From Armigeres subalbatus (Eukaryota > Arthropoda > Insecta > Diptera > Culicidae), in assembly GCF_024139115.2 (NCBI RefSeq), contig NW_026943245.1:62001-126000 (forward strand): DNA of 64,000 bases, given 5' to 3'. Numbering within the stretch: the first letter of the stretch is position 1; every line of letters starts with the position of its first letter. A model generated the notes under the pieces. It saw nothing but the letters and a program-made list of their open reading frames with translations. It did no database searches and was not told where the DNA came from. Both the position numbers and the translations under genes were made by a program. Positions 46,978-59,179 of the stretch are shown piece by piece.

Positions 46978-47820
46978 AACAAAAACACACCTATAAATTA
47001 ATCATAATTAACTCACACACCCACTTTCAAATATGGGAGAGAGTGGGACAGTGTGTGCAATCGAAAAAAAATGCATAATTTGTCCCGCGCGCGCGGCCAA
47101 AGCACTTGACCGCCGACGGTGCCCCCGCCGCAATGTAGATAGCGAAAAGTTTCCGTTTTCAGGGAGTTCATAAATATTCAAGCACGCGTTCAGTTCGCTG
47201 CGGTTTTCCATGGAGCGGTGCGCGACTTTGCGCTGTATCTCGTTATCTCTAGAAGGGGGCTAGATTTTTAAGTGTTTCAAGTTGGCTGAAAATATGTACC
47301 TTAGCTAATTTTTATGGGCTTTTGCATGGCCACGGCGATCGATCGACCGACAGGACAAAGCGCGCTGCAAAGTTGTAAATATTTGGATATGAGCTGCCGA
47401 TGGGTGCCTTGTTCGGGGGTTTTCATAAATTCAGTTTTATTAGCAGTAAGGGTTAGCTCGAGCAGGGTTAGTTTGTAGCAAAGGTAACAAAGGTTTAGTA
47501 GTCGTCGACGTGTGCAGTGCGCGAAAGGTGCGAATGTAGATTTACTTTACAAATTGAGAGAAATGTTATCAGACTGTTTTTGACTAGATATGAGACAATT
47601 AGACGATAAGAATATTTCTAAATTAGATAAAATTGAATTCCTTACATTAAACTAATAAGCTGAGAAGATATTTATATACAAAAATGAGGTACAAAGAGAT
47701 TAATGCGTAATAAACTGTTCAAAAATAATTCAGTTGTTGAGAATGTTGAAAGAAATAATCCTCAAACTTTTTTTTAAAGTAATCATCTGAGTCACAAAAC
47801 AATTATAATAATCAACAAGT
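46978..47820 (+). other. gsb 3' UTR and downstream DNA
   Basis: A candidate polyadenylation signal AATAAA lies at 47709-47714, about 730 bases after the stop. Bases 47080-47130 are strikingly GC-rich (gcgcgcg). A MITE begins at 47821, so the transcript probably ends before it. Confidence 0.5.
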
Positions 47821-48140
47821 GAATTGACCTTTCCCGTCTTTTTTTTTTATTTACTCAATCGATCCTTTGGATTATTGAAGGTCAACTTTCTCAAAGAACC
47901 AATATTCTATGACGCCTCTAAGTATGTTTAAAATTTGAAATAAAATATCGAAAAGCGCTGTTTTTTTTAATGATTTCCCTATTTTCAACGAACATCGGGT
48001 GAATTTTTCAAGGTTCACACGGGCAGGACTTTTTCGGTTTTTGTTTCGATTTTAAAAATAGTTAGAGGCTTCAAAAAATATGGGTTCTTTAGAAAAATTG
48101 ACAATAAACGAGACAAAATAGTTGACGGGAAGGTCAATTG
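47821..48140. mobile_element. MITE of 320 bp with ~100-bp inverted arms
   Basis: The left arm begins aattgacctttcccgtc; the right arm, reverse complemented, begins aattgaccttcccgtcaac. Similarity continues through aaagaacc(c/a)atatt and gcctcta on both sides. This is the first recognisable mobile element downstream of gsb. Confidence 0.8.
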
Positions 48141-48612
48141 GGCTAAGAGGTTAGTTATAATGCCCTATGTTCGCAAGTTTTATTAATTCACTAAGGCAAA
48201 AACGGAAATGGCTACCTCCTTACGGCCAACAAGGAAAGGAAAGATTGTTAGCTCGACTCTTGTTGTTCTTGATTCACTTTGTTAAGGGATGCGTTTATAA
48301 TCGCTGTGAAGTTGTTCTTAGCAGCTGCTAAAAAGATTTTTAATTATTTTTTCCAATTTTGCAAGCACTAAAAAGTAGGTTAACTCAAAGTGTCAATGCT
48401 CTTATCTGGTCAATCCTTTCAGGACGAATTTTTTACGCCGATCTAATGAACAACTAACTAACATACGCCAAAACTAGTATAGAAAGGGCAAAAATGGTAA
48501 TTTTGTTTTTGATGTCCGAAGCAGCCCATACTGTTCTGGAGTACATATCCTCGAATGCATCAGCAAATATGGGTAGAAAATAAAAAGTATGTCCAAGAGT
48601 ATGTATGTGATC
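48141..48612. other. No recognised feature
   Basis: Intergenic DNA between the MITE and the LINE B target site; no supported frame. Confidence 0.4.
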
Positions 48613-49133
48613 ATTATTTGTTATTGGGCTGCGAAATGGTGAGTTGACATCCGGGAAGGGGCGCCTAACATACCTCTGGTCCTCACAAGTTCCAATACTC
48701 ACGCTTCCACGGGTCTTCCGATGACAATTGACCGCCAGCTAAGGGTTGCGTGCTTAGCTGGTAGTGCAGCCTGGGCACTGTTGTCCTTCTGACATCAGCT
48801 AGAGTGAGAGGGTGCGTCCTGTGGGGTCTGCCTAGGATGTGATGGGGTTCGACAGTGGGCTCTGTTGAACTTCTATGAAAAGCTGCATATGTCCCCAAGC
48901 AGGCCCTAAAGCGACCGTGTGCCGCTCAAAGCGCACTAGCCTAGTCCTGGTGTTGGGTGGAACTTTAAACAAATTTGACCCGACTGAACCGAGCGTCTGT
49001 TCACCAAGGAGGTGCGGCTCCAACAGCGTCTGTTCTGGCATCCAGCGGTTGAGTATGAAATGCTATTCCCGGAAGCTATACCTAAGATGGCAGCCCCATC
49101 CCGGTGGATAGGGAACCTTGGGCCAACAACCTA

Positions 49134-49722
49134 TTATTTATTTATTTATTCAGACTAAGGCCGGAGTGGCCTGTGCGGTATATAAGAGTCTTCTCCGTTC
49201 GGCTCGGTCCATGGCTACACGTCGCCAACCACGTAGTCTACGGAGGGTCCGCAAGTCATCTTCCACCTGATCGATCCACCTTGCCCGCTGCGCACCTCGC
49301 CTTCTTGTGCCCGTCGGATCGTTGTCGAGAACCATTTTCACCGGGTTACTGTCCGACATTCTGGCTACGTGCTCGGCCCATCGCAGTCTTCCGATTTTCG
49401 CGGTGTGAACGATGGATGGTTCTCCCAACAGCTGATGCAACTCGTGGTTCATTCGCCTCCTCCACGTACCGTCCGCCATCTGCACCCCACCATAGATGGT
49501 ACGCAGCACTTTCCTTTCGAAAACTCCAAGTGCGCGTTGGTCCTCCACGAGCATCGTCCAGGTCTCGTGTCCGTAGAGGACTACCGGTCTAATTAGCGTT
49601 TTGTAGATTGTCAGTTTGGTACGGCGGCGAACTCTATTCGATCGGAGCGTCTTGCGGAGTCCAAAGTACGTACGATTTCCAGCCACTATGCGTCTCCGAA
49701 TTTCTCTGCTGGTGTTATTTTC
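49134..49722 (-). mobile_element. 5'-truncated LINE A copy inside LINE B
   Basis: A 12-bp direct repeat, gccaacaaccta, flanks the copy (49122-49133 and 49723-49734). It contains the LINE A C-terminal coding region in one uninterrupted frame (YGHETWTMLVEDQRALGVFE and RRRGAQRARWIDQVEDDL). The 3' tail is AATA-like. It is better preserved than the copies at 10.6 and 28.3 kb, consistent with later insertion. Confidence 0.9.
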
Positions 49723-49827
49723 GCCAACAACCTACTGTTCCCAAAACATCAATTTGTTCGAGAATCCGATAATGAAAGAATACGGACTGATTTTACGGCG
49801 ACGACTCTTAGCGCGAAACAACGGACA

Positions 49828-52620
49828 CGAATAGGAACATGGAACGTTTTAGCCCTAGCCCAGCAGGGTAAATTTGCACAACTTGCCAGTGAGGCACGCC
49901 GCATGAAGCTTGAGATCCTGGGACTGAGTGAAGTCCGTTGGCCAAACTTTGGAGAACACAGAACGCCGTCGGGACAAGTTCTGCTACACTCTGGTTTACG
50001 AGGTGAACACGCTCCCCGGCATCGCGGAGTTGGCTTGCTACTAGGCGCTCAGGCACACTCTGCGCTTATGAAGTGGGAACCTATAAGTGAAAGGATAATC
50101 GTTGCCAGATTTAGAACACGGGTCCGAAACCTTACTATAATCCAATGTTATGCGCCAACCGATGCTGCCGATCTGCAAGACAAAGAGAACTTCTACAGTC
50201 AACTCAATGCCGTCGTAGATAGAATTCCGAAGGGTGATATCAAGATCTGTTTGGGCGACTTCAATGCGAAGATCGGATCCGACAACTCGAACCATGAGCG
50301 CATTATGGGACGCCATGGTCTCGGAGAAATGAGCGAAAACGGAGAGCTGTTCGCAGAATTTTGTGGTAATAATGAGATGGTGATCGGGGGATCGCTCTTC
50401 CCTCATCGACCGGTTCACAAGGTCACGTGGGTCTCCCGTGACGGCTTTACAGAAAATCAAATCGACCACATCTGCATCAGCCGAAAATGGAAACGGAGCC
50501 TTCTTGATGTACGGAATAAACGTAGTGCCGATATCGCGTCTGATCATCACCTCCTCATCGGCGAAATACGCCTGCGCATTGCGCGGATTCGTCGGCAGGA
50601 GGAAAGAGTTGGACGACGATTCAACACACGCCGACTGGAAGATGCCACGGTGAAACGGTCCTTCGTTGAAGAACTGTAGACGCGTGCTGCAGATATTCCG
50701 GAAAGTGGCAGCGTGGAAGACCAATGGACCGCCATCAAGAATGCCTTCATCGCCACCAGCGAGAATAATCTGGGCGAACTGCGCACCCAGAGAAAGCAAT
50801 GGATCACCGATGAGACCTGGAGGAAGATAGAGGAGCGAAGAGAAGCCAAAGCCGCAAAAGAGCGATCGAAAACCAGAGGAGCCAAAGTCTTAGCCCGTCA
50901 ACGATACGCGACTCTTGAGAAGGAAGTAAAACGCTCATGTCGACGGGACAAGCGAGCGTGGGCAGACTCTCTGGCCGACGAAGGACCGGGGACATTCGCC
51001 TCCTCTACGATATCTCACGACGCTTAAGCGGGGCGAAGATGAATGCAACGATGCCTGTGAAAGACGCGAATGATCAGTTATTGGCCGACCCAACTGACCA
51101 GCTGAAACGCTGGTTCGAGCACTTCGAACAACTTTTTCAAGTGCCAGCCAGGCCATCACCACCTCGTCATGATCTGCCTAGGATCCGACGTATAACACGC
51201 GTCAATACCGACTCTGCTAGAGATTCAAACCGCCATCCAAAGCATGAAATCGAATAAAGCCCCAGGGGTCGACCGCATATCAGCCGAGATGCTCAAAGCT
51301 GACCCCATGACATCCGCACAACTACTGCATCGTTTATTTCGTTTTGTGCAAAATTATCCTAGCCCGGATTCAGGAGAAGATCGATGCGACTCTCCGTCGG
51401 CAGCAGGCCGGATTCCGTGCCTGTGTGGATCCTGTGTGGACCATATTGTCACGCTCCGCATAATTCTGGAGCAGGTCAACGAATTCCAAGAGTCCCTTTA
51501 CTTGGTATTCATTGACTACGGAAAAGCTTTCGACCGTCTCAATCACGAGAATATGTGGGGCGCCCTGAGACGCAAGGGGGTTCCTGAGAAAATCATCGGC
51601 CTCATCGAAGCACAGTACGAGGCCTTTTCGTGTAGAGTGCTGCACAATGGGGTCCTGTCCGACCCTATCCGGGTCGTAGCTGGTGTGAGGCAAGGATGTA
51701 TTCTATCACCGTTACTGTTCCTCATCGTAATCGATGAGATTCTGGTAGATGCGATTGACCGTGAACCAAACCGCGGGCTGTTATGGCAGCCTATAACCAT
51801 GGAGCACCTAAACGACTTCGAATTGGCTGATGACGTAGCACTCCTCGCGCAACGGCGCTCTGATATGCAGAGTAAGCTCAACGACCTTGCCGAGCGCTCC
51901 TCCTCGGCAGGTTTAGTCATCAACGTCAACAAAACCAAATCGTTGGATGTAAACACGGTGATTCCTTCCAGTTTCACAGTAGCCGGGCAACCAGTGGAGA
52001 ATGTTGAAAGCTTCCAATATCTTGGTAGCCAAATGGCGTCAGACGGCGGTACCAAGATCGACATAGGTGCACGGATCAAGAAAGCAAGGGCTGCCTTTGC
52101 GAGTTTAAGAAATATCTGAAAAAAGAAACAGGCAAATAAGTGAAAGCATCAGAATACGAATTTTCAACTCTAACGTGAAATCTGTGCTGTTATACGCTAG
52201 CGAAACATGGTGTGTATCAGTGGAGAACACTCAACGGCTGCAGGTGTTCATTAACAGATGCCTGCGGTATATAATTCGGGCCTGGTGGCCTCACAACTGG
52301 ATCTCAAACAACGAGCTCCATCGTCGTTGTCACCAGAGGCCGATAGCAACAGAAATTCGGGATCGGAAGTGGGGCTGGGTCGGCCACACTCTACGTAGGG
52401 GCGGAAACGAAATCTGTAAACAAGCATTAGACTGGAACCCAGCGGGACATCGCAGCAGAGGCAGACCCAGAGGCTCATGGCGGCGAAGCCTCAATAAAGA
52501 AATAAAAGAAGTCGACCGAAATCTAACCTGGCAACAGGTTAAAGCGATAGCCGGGCAACGCTCAGGATGGAGATCTTTCAAGTCGACCCTTTGCACCACC
52601 GGAGGTGTACAGGATCCATA
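49828..52620 (+). pseudogene. LINE B endonuclease and reverse transcriptase
   Basis: The endonuclease begins with TWNVLALAQQGK, then GLSEVRW, CLGDFNAKIG and ASDHHLL, giving the expected Asn, Glu, Asp/Asn and His residues. There is an in-frame TAG at 50677-50679 and a frame change near 51000. Another lies near 51235. Sequence is missing around 51350-51430, where motifs before the first catalytic Asp should be. The polymerase then reads FIDYGKAFDR, GVRQGCILSPLLF and ELADDVALL. A last frame change precedes the C-terminal YASETWC domain with its RWLGH-like WGWVGHTLRR. The clade assignment (RTE-like) is by motif. Confidence 0.85.
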
Positions 52621-52645
52621 AGTAAGTAAGTAATTATTTGTTATT

Positions 52646-52915
52646 TACTAGCTGTCAAGAGTCTTCAAAAACCTCCTCAAGCCAAACTTGATTCCATTTG
52701 CTTGATTAGATCCCGACATATGCAGAAATGTGTGTTTCATTTGTATGGGAGCCCCCCTTATAGAGCGGGGAGAGGTCTAGCGCCATCTTGAGAACCTTCC
52801 GCGGCCCCAACCTAAAAACCCCTGCAAACAAATTTTCAGGCCGATCGGCTCAGTAGTTTCCGAGTCTGTAAGGACAGACAGAATTTCTTTTTTATGTATA
52901 TAGATAGAGGAACGG
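52646..52915 (+). repeat. Dispersed ~270-bp repeat, CTAGCTG start and TATATAGA end
   Basis: Contains ggccgatcggctcagtagtt followed by acagacag and a tatatagat end. These words recur at the ends of a repeat type common in arthropods (recall). A related copy lies at 56344-56597. Confidence 0.6.
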
Positions 52916-52929
52916 TTCGGCACTTCATC

Positions 52930-53349
52930 CCATAGCTCGCTATATTGAAAACAATTCTAAGATAGATTGAAAACAAGAACCGTGCTGGCTTGGGATTGAA
53001 CCGACATGCTAACTTGTTGGGAAGAGGAAGGCGGTCCCGGATTGGCCAGCCGGACAGAATTGGACATCACGTCATGGGGTTTCGACATCACGGCAGGAGC
53101 AGCAGAAGACTTAACAGTCTGGATGGATCATGCATCAACGCGTTGGTGGCGATCGCGACACGTTCGACAAGAATACTTAGATGAGCAGCTTCTAGCATGG
53201 TGACCGGTTCGGAAACAATTCCAGCAAAGCTTCCTTTGGGATATCAGCTCTCTTCTTTGGCTGACGGGCATCTTGGAGAATGTTTTGCACTGGAATAGAA
53301 AGTGTCGTTCGAAGCAAGCATGACGTATCGTACTAACGAACATCGTCAT
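52930..53349 (-). pseudogene. BEL/Pao gag zinc-knuckle fragment
   Basis: The minus strand encodes CWNCFRTGHHARSC followed by CRTCRDRHQ, the double Cys/His pattern found at the end of BEL/Pao gag proteins (compare 3962-4200 in this window). It is a separate insertion remnant from the one at 1-6086, and no pol sequence accompanies it. Confidence 0.75.
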
Positions 53350-54314
53350 CGAAGGAAAAAAATATTAAAAATCAAAATACGAACAAAATTTTGAAAAATA
53401 GAGGTATTTTCAACTCTAAAATTCAGCCACATCACGGAGATATTTAGTTGGGGATCATATTTGGGATGTGAACTTTCAGATTCCCACAAAAATCTTGCGC
53501 AAACTTGCGCCATTTTGAGAAAAAGACGAATTTCGCGCCAACCCTTCTATGGGGCTGGCAGCACCATCTCAGAATCGAATGAAACTTGGTGGAAATAAAG
53601 ATATGGTATTTCTAAGCCACTCTGCATACTTAGTTTTTCAAAAATTGTCAAGAGTAACATTTGATGAGGGCCTAATTTTTTTCATGGATTTTTTATAAAT
53701 CGATGTAACTCTAAAATGACAAGACCTACAAAAAAGTGTTGTATGGCGGACTATCGTGAAATTCCCAGAAGTTTTTTGGAAAAATATCCAAAAAATAAAA
53801 TACCGATTTCTACACTGAAAAAAATTAAAAAAATCTCAGAAATCGATGAAATTTTTTCTGCAGATAGGTATTTTAATTATCTAACTTTTCTGGGAATAAT
53901 GTTCCTGTGACATATTTAAGGAAAAAAAGTTTTTCTAACAAAAACTTTTTTCATGTCCATATTGAGTGAAAATTTATCAGCGTGTTTTATGCCTACAGCG
54001 CCAATTATAGGTTCAGCAGCCAATAATCAACCAACGACACATTTTGGACGTATAAACATTTGTTTGGGAAGCAATTTAGCATAATCTAACATAATTGTGG
54101 ACCAACATTTGAAAAGGGTCTATGTTTTATTTGACTTTTTGTATCGAAGTAACTTAAAAACTATTACAAAAAAATAATTACTTTGGAAACGGGCAATGTT
54201 GCCGAAACGAAACTGATGTTATATTTAATTGTAATAGTGGAAAAGAAGATGTTGTTTTTCAGCAAAGGCTAACCACTGAACGGTGTAATTTAGAAACCGT
54301 TATAAAGCCTGTAG

Positions 54315-55301
54315 ATGATTTTGTATCGTATTTTATTGAAAAAATTGATAAACTTAAAACTTATGACATTATTTGCAAACAACAAAACACTTGTACTGTT
54401 AGATTTATCTGAAAATTATCCATTCATTATCCAAAATGCTGCTCAAGGTTGGATAATTCGCAGGCAACAATACATCCATTCGAAGTTTACTGTAAAAGAA
54501 ACGGTTAGTTAGAAAACGTTAGCTTTATTAATCAGAAGTAATGACCCATGACACAAAAGCTGTTCACTTATTCATTTAAAAATTAATTGACTTTTTGAAA
54601 CAGTCGATCGATTTTACAAAAATTACTGTTGTGTCTGGGTGAGCTGCAGCACATTATAAAAATAAAAGGAACTTTGCAAGTCTGTGTAATTTAAATTCAA
54701 AACATGGCTTAGAAGCAGAATGGCACTTTTTTACAACATCGCACGGAAAAGGCCCTTGAGAAGCTATTGGTGGCACTCTCAAACGAATGGCAAAACGAGC
54801 AACTCTTGCCAAAGATTATGGAAATACTATCAAGACTCCTCGGGAGTTGTACGAATGGGCGAATGGGCACGTTTTCAATCAAACAAAAATATCACTATAT
54901 TACATTTCTGTTATATCACGAATGAGCAATATCGCCATCGGGGGTGGCAATGGGTCTGGGGGTGAGAATGGGTCATCGTTCTCACCGCGAGCATGGAGGG
55001 CGTAGAGCAAAATCGTTCAAAAAGGTCTCTTATATTTTTGTCTTCTTGTCCTCAGATACATCCATTCTGCAAGCATTCTAAGTAATTGAAACAGTGACCC
55101 ATTCTCACCCCCATTTGACCCATTGTCACCCCCGACGACGGTACTCAACAAAATTTTGATGAACTATTCAAAAAAGCAAAAACTATAATTGGCACACAAA
55201 AGCCTCATTCTTTTATACCAATCGCTCATAATAAAATCCTGGCTAAAAATATTCCAACTCAGATGAAGACCCAAAAGTCTTTGAATTGTTCGACAAATTA
55301 A
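54315..55301 (+). pseudogene. DDE-like transposase relic, superfamily unassigned
   Basis: One frame reads LVLLDLSENYPFIIQNAAQG (54315-54512). Another, from 54610, reads AAAHYKNKRNFASLCN and then EAEWHFFTTSHGKGP, with stops at 54640-54642 and 54757-54759, and continues to EWANGHVFNQTK. After the MITE, 55134-55301 gives FDELFKKAKTIIGTQKPHSF and ends TAA. I recall motifs such as TSHGKGP and a downstream GGTLKR from uncharacterised insect and other animal proteins of presumed transposon origin. D-S-E and the later conserved block are suggestive of an RNase H-like fold, but the catalytic triad is not proven. It is clearly inactive. Confidence 0.55.
54939..55134. mobile_element. MITE of ~195 bp inside the transposase relic
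   Basis: The left end cgggggtggcaatgggt and the right end acccattgtcacccccg pair almost perfectly, with a second shared inner word gggggtgagaatgggtca. The arms are about 38 bp. It separates two parts of the relic that read in different frames. Confidence 0.85.
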
Positions 55302-56343
55302 ATTAAACAAATAAAATTGAAGAAAAAATAAAAAAATGCGGAAATTTATTATTCTTTAAATGTGCGTTTACCGGAAATCCCCCTAATGAAATTACCTACC
55401 GAGCTTCATCGTTTGGAATCAAAATGTTTATCTGATAAAAAAAATCAACCTCTAATTTTTATTTTTGCTAAACCAATTTTAATCTTTACATTCATTAATT
55501 TACTTTCTCGTTGAACGAAACGCTCTTTTATGTTTCAGACTTCATAGTTCAGACAAATTTACAATAGTCCGTCAAACATCACAATTTTGCAAATCTGGTC
55601 ATTTGTGTGTAACATTAATATAAGCAATCTAAGAAAATATACGCCCTTTTCAAATGTTGGTCCACATTAATGTTAGATTATGCTAAATTGCTTCCTAAAC
55701 ATTTGTTTATACTTCCAAAATGTGTCGTTGGTTGATGATAGGCTGCTGAACCTATAATTGGCGCTGTAGGCATAAAACACGCTGATAAATTTTCACTCAA
55801 TATGGACATGAAAAAAGTTTTTGTTAGAAAAACTTTTTTTCCTTAAATATGTCACAGGAACATTATTCCCAGAAAAGTTAGAGAATTAAAATACCTATCT
55901 GCAGAAAAAATTTCATCGATTTCTGAGATGAGGTTTTTTTGTAATATCGATTTTAATTTTTAAAACTAATTTTTTTCAGTGTAGAAAACGGTATTTTATT
56001 TTTTGGATATTTTTCCAAAAAAATTCTGGGAATTTCACGACAGTCCGCCATACAACACTTTTTTGTAGGTCTTGTCATTTCAGAGTTCCATCGATTTATA
56101 AAAAATCCATGAAAAAAATTAGGCCCTCATCAAATGTTACTCTTGACAATTTTTGAAAAACTAAGTATGCAGAGTGGCTTAGAAATACCATATCTTTATG
56201 CCCACCAAGTTTCATTCGATTCTGAGATGGTGCTGCCAACCGCTGGTCGAGTTGGCGCGAAATTCGTCAAAAGCGATTTAAAAAAAAACATTTTTTTCCG
56301 TAGTGTGCATCAAAGCAACACAAATTTCAATTTTCTACTACAA

Positions 56344-56597
56344 CTAGTCGACCCAGCAGACGTTGTCCTGCATAGTAGGCGAAAATGCGCGTTTTGAACT
56401 GCGAAATTTCCATACGATTCTTAATTTTAGTTTCTCACGTTTTACTCAACTTTACTCGTGGTTTTCGCATCAGGAAATAACATATAAACCCGTCGTAAAC
56501 GATAACGAACATATCTGCTGAAGGAATGAAGAAAATCCATCCAGTCGTTTTCGAGTTATGCGGATACGAACACAGACCATTTCATTTTTATATATAA
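56344..56597 (+). repeat. Dispersed repeat, CTAG start and TTTTTATATATAAGA end
   Basis: Starts ctagtcgacccagcagacgt and ends cgttttcgagttatgcgg followed by a tatatataaga tail. It is related in design to 52646-52915, and the two copies bracket the gag fragment and the 2.7-kb transposon. Confidence 0.6.
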
Positions 56598-56934
56598 GAG
56601 AAGAAGATAAAAGCTCTTCCCTATGTGTTGATATTTTGTGAATAATAATTCAATGTCTTTTGGAGATTTATATATTTTTTTTTGTTAAAGAGTCAAAATA
56701 TTAGGCCTCTTTTAAAAGCTCGTCGCGAAATGACTGAGATTGTTGCTTAACAACATTTCCCTGTTATAACAGGTACTGCAATTTGGCTACAGTTGGAATG
56801 TCGGCGTTCGAGTGCACCATCAATGTGAAGATGTCCCGAAAGGATAGCTACTTCGAGAAATCCTTAGCGAATTTGGGAAGATTAATTTGTGGCAGTTGAA
56901 GATGGAAATTGCCTGGAACAGCTGCTGTTGTATT
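56598..56934. other. No recognised feature
   Basis: Intervening DNA; no supported gene. Confidence 0.35.
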
Positions 56935-57984
56935 TAGAGGTGTGCGTCACCGCGCCACGCCGCCGCCGCCGACAGTTTTTGGCACGCCACCGCCGCCGAC
57001 ATTTATGTACCGGAGCGCCGCCGCTTAAAACTTGTCACGCCGCTGCTGATCTATAATATTTGGGCGTGGAGCCCATTCAAATTTTCAGTGGAAACTCCGA
57101 AGATTCAGTGCATTTTCCGCATAATTTCCTGATAGATCTCTACAACATTACGTTGAAACTCCAGAATTTTTTCCGTGGAGATACCAATTATTTTCATGAA
57201 ATTCCATAAAATATCTTGTTAAAATTTCGAAGAGCCAAGCGTGAAAATTGCGAAGGAGTTCCCGTTGAAAAAAAAAAACTTATTGAATTTTTGAACAGAA
57301 AAGAGTTGATGGACAGAAAGTCACAAGGCTGAAAGTTGTTTGGTCGAATCGTTTCCGAAAAGACTATTTGGTAGAAGCCTACGCGAGCAAAGCTTAAGAG
57401 CAAATCGATAACTTATTTAATGTTGTGAAATCATCGATTATGTTGACTTAATTTTGATATCTTTTTGGTTAAAATAACATACCGCATAGCAGAATGATCT
57501 TACTGTGACATTAAATCAAAAACTATTTCTGCTGTCGATGAGAGCAAATCGAAAACCAAATTTGATATTGGTTTCCGATAGCATTAAATTTAGTAATCTA
57601 CAGCAAAATGAGATCAAAATATGTAATCAATCATGATGATTTATACATATTTGAAAACAAACTATGAATCAATTTGATGTCAAAATCAAAATATGTTTTC
57701 TATATGCTTTCATTATGTTTTCACATATTGCTAGGATATCTCGCCTAAAGATATTTGGCCGAGAATGTCATTTGGTCAAACAGTGGTGAAAACTGAAAAC
57801 AATCGAAAAAATCGTGTTTCGGACAGCAGAACGATCGCGCGATTTGCCGATTTTTTTTTGTTTTTCCTTAGGACGGTTCGTAAGTAAATTGATGAATATA
57901 TTTTATTATTTTTTCAGCATATTCTGTTATTGACAAACGCTCTATATTGTCGAATAGAGCTCCCTATTATTCACCTTTCCCACT

Positions 57985-58240
57985 AACACAAATTTTCCTT
58001 CCCGAGACATCTATGAAGGTAGTATGGGTTCCCTGCATCTTCACTAGTAGATGTTGAACTCACATTCCTTCCCTTCCTTCCGTGATTGTAAGGACGTGGC
58101 CAGGTATACAACTGCTACTGTATAGGAAAAGGTACTAATCCCAAGTACCAATTTGCGACAATATACAGTAGATTGCTCAATTGAGCATTGTATAGCCACA
58201 CACGATTTGTACAATCACATATGCTATGCTATGCTATGCT
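57985..58240 (+). repeat. Dispersed repeat copy with TATGC pentamer tail
   Basis: Contains taaggacgtggccaggtata, shared with 29145-29200, and ends in a tandem tatgc pentamer (58216-58240). Confidence 0.6.
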
Positions 58241-58839
58241 GTTCGGCGCAGTGAACTTTTTCGCTAAATCATGCAAGGAAATCCCAAAATGGTTCCGAAC
58301 TGATCTGCAGACTTTCACTTGATGTTTCTGGTCGTATGTTCTACGATTGTTTAGTGCTACGCGATCCAGTAATAGTGTTTCCCTATAACGTTTGACAGTT
58401 TTTACAGTCAATTTCACTAATTTTAGATACTTTGAAATCATTCCTCCTGACTATGTTGGATTTCTAACGTGAGTGTGCAAAATTTGTTCCCATCTCTCGC
58501 GTTCCATTTTCGATAACTTTTGAACGTGAGCATCAATACTGATGAAACTTTCACCATAAATTAAACAAACCTTCCGCAACGATGTGATGTATTTTACTTC
58601 TCGGTACGGCAACCAGAGGCGCCGCAGTAATTGAAAAAAAAAACGGCCAAATACTAAGTGGATCGAGCTTTAACTGTTAGAATTCGAAATGAGCAAAATG
58701 CTCGTTTCGGCATCCAATTAGAATATACCAAGACGAATCTCTGCCACAGAGCCTAGCCCCCAGATTCCAATAAAATTCCGCATGAACTCGTGGCGAGTGC
58801 AGAGGTGTTCTCGGCTTGCAGTGAGCGAGTGATTGCATC

Positions 58840-59060
58840 ATCAATTCCTTCCCATCCCCGCTAGACCGTGAGGAGGTAGCCAGCGCCGTTATCGACCATT
58901 TAAAAATATTAGAGCTCTCGGACTGTGCACATTGAGGTTGGAGAGCAAATCCCATGCTTCCATCCATTGGTTTCCTGTGCAATTGCGATGGTTCTGGTCA
59001 ATCAAGGAGTAGCAACTACGAAATGCACGGTCATCATGCTCATGCTTTTGAGTGATTTTT
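58840..59060 (-). repeat. Dispersed repeat copy, reverse orientation
   Basis: Nearly the reverse complement of 61636-61800, including the words gataacggcgc, gagctctcggactgt and gtagttgctactcc as read on the minus strand. Non-coding. Confidence 0.75.
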
Positions 59061-59179
59061 TTTCGCAGGGAGAAGTTCATCAATAAACAGCTAGTTTGGC
59101 ATAGAGAACTCTTAAACATCGAAAAATACTCGGAATTTTTGAGGATTGTTTTTGGATTTCTTCTGAAAATTCTTAGTAA

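Larger units (their letters stand above)
48626..52632 (+). mobile_element. RTE-type LINE B, near full length
   Basis: A 13-bp direct repeat, attatttgttatt, flanks it (48613-48625 and 52633-52645). The 3' end is a short taag tandem (about 52619-52632), typical of LINEs without poly(A). It has a ~1.2-kb 5' region (interrupted by a LINE A insert), then endonuclease and reverse transcriptase. Part of the 5' region (about 48825-48960) is shared with LINE A at about 19385-19540, so the two are related families. The reverse transcriptase carries stops, shifts and a deletion, so it is inactive. Confidence 0.88.
53525..56268. mobile_element. 2.7-kb DNA transposon with ~600-bp inverted arms
   Basis: The left arm 53525-54118 and right arm 55643-56268 are long imperfect inverted repeats. 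Shared words include the outer gacgaatttcgcgcc, cagcaccatctcagaatcg, cctgtgacatatttaagg and ggaccaacatttgaaaaggg. The interior carries a decayed transposase-like coding region (54315-55301). It is therefore an old autonomous-type element and not just a MITE. The superfamily is not assigned. A MITE is inserted inside the coding region. Confidence 0.85.
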
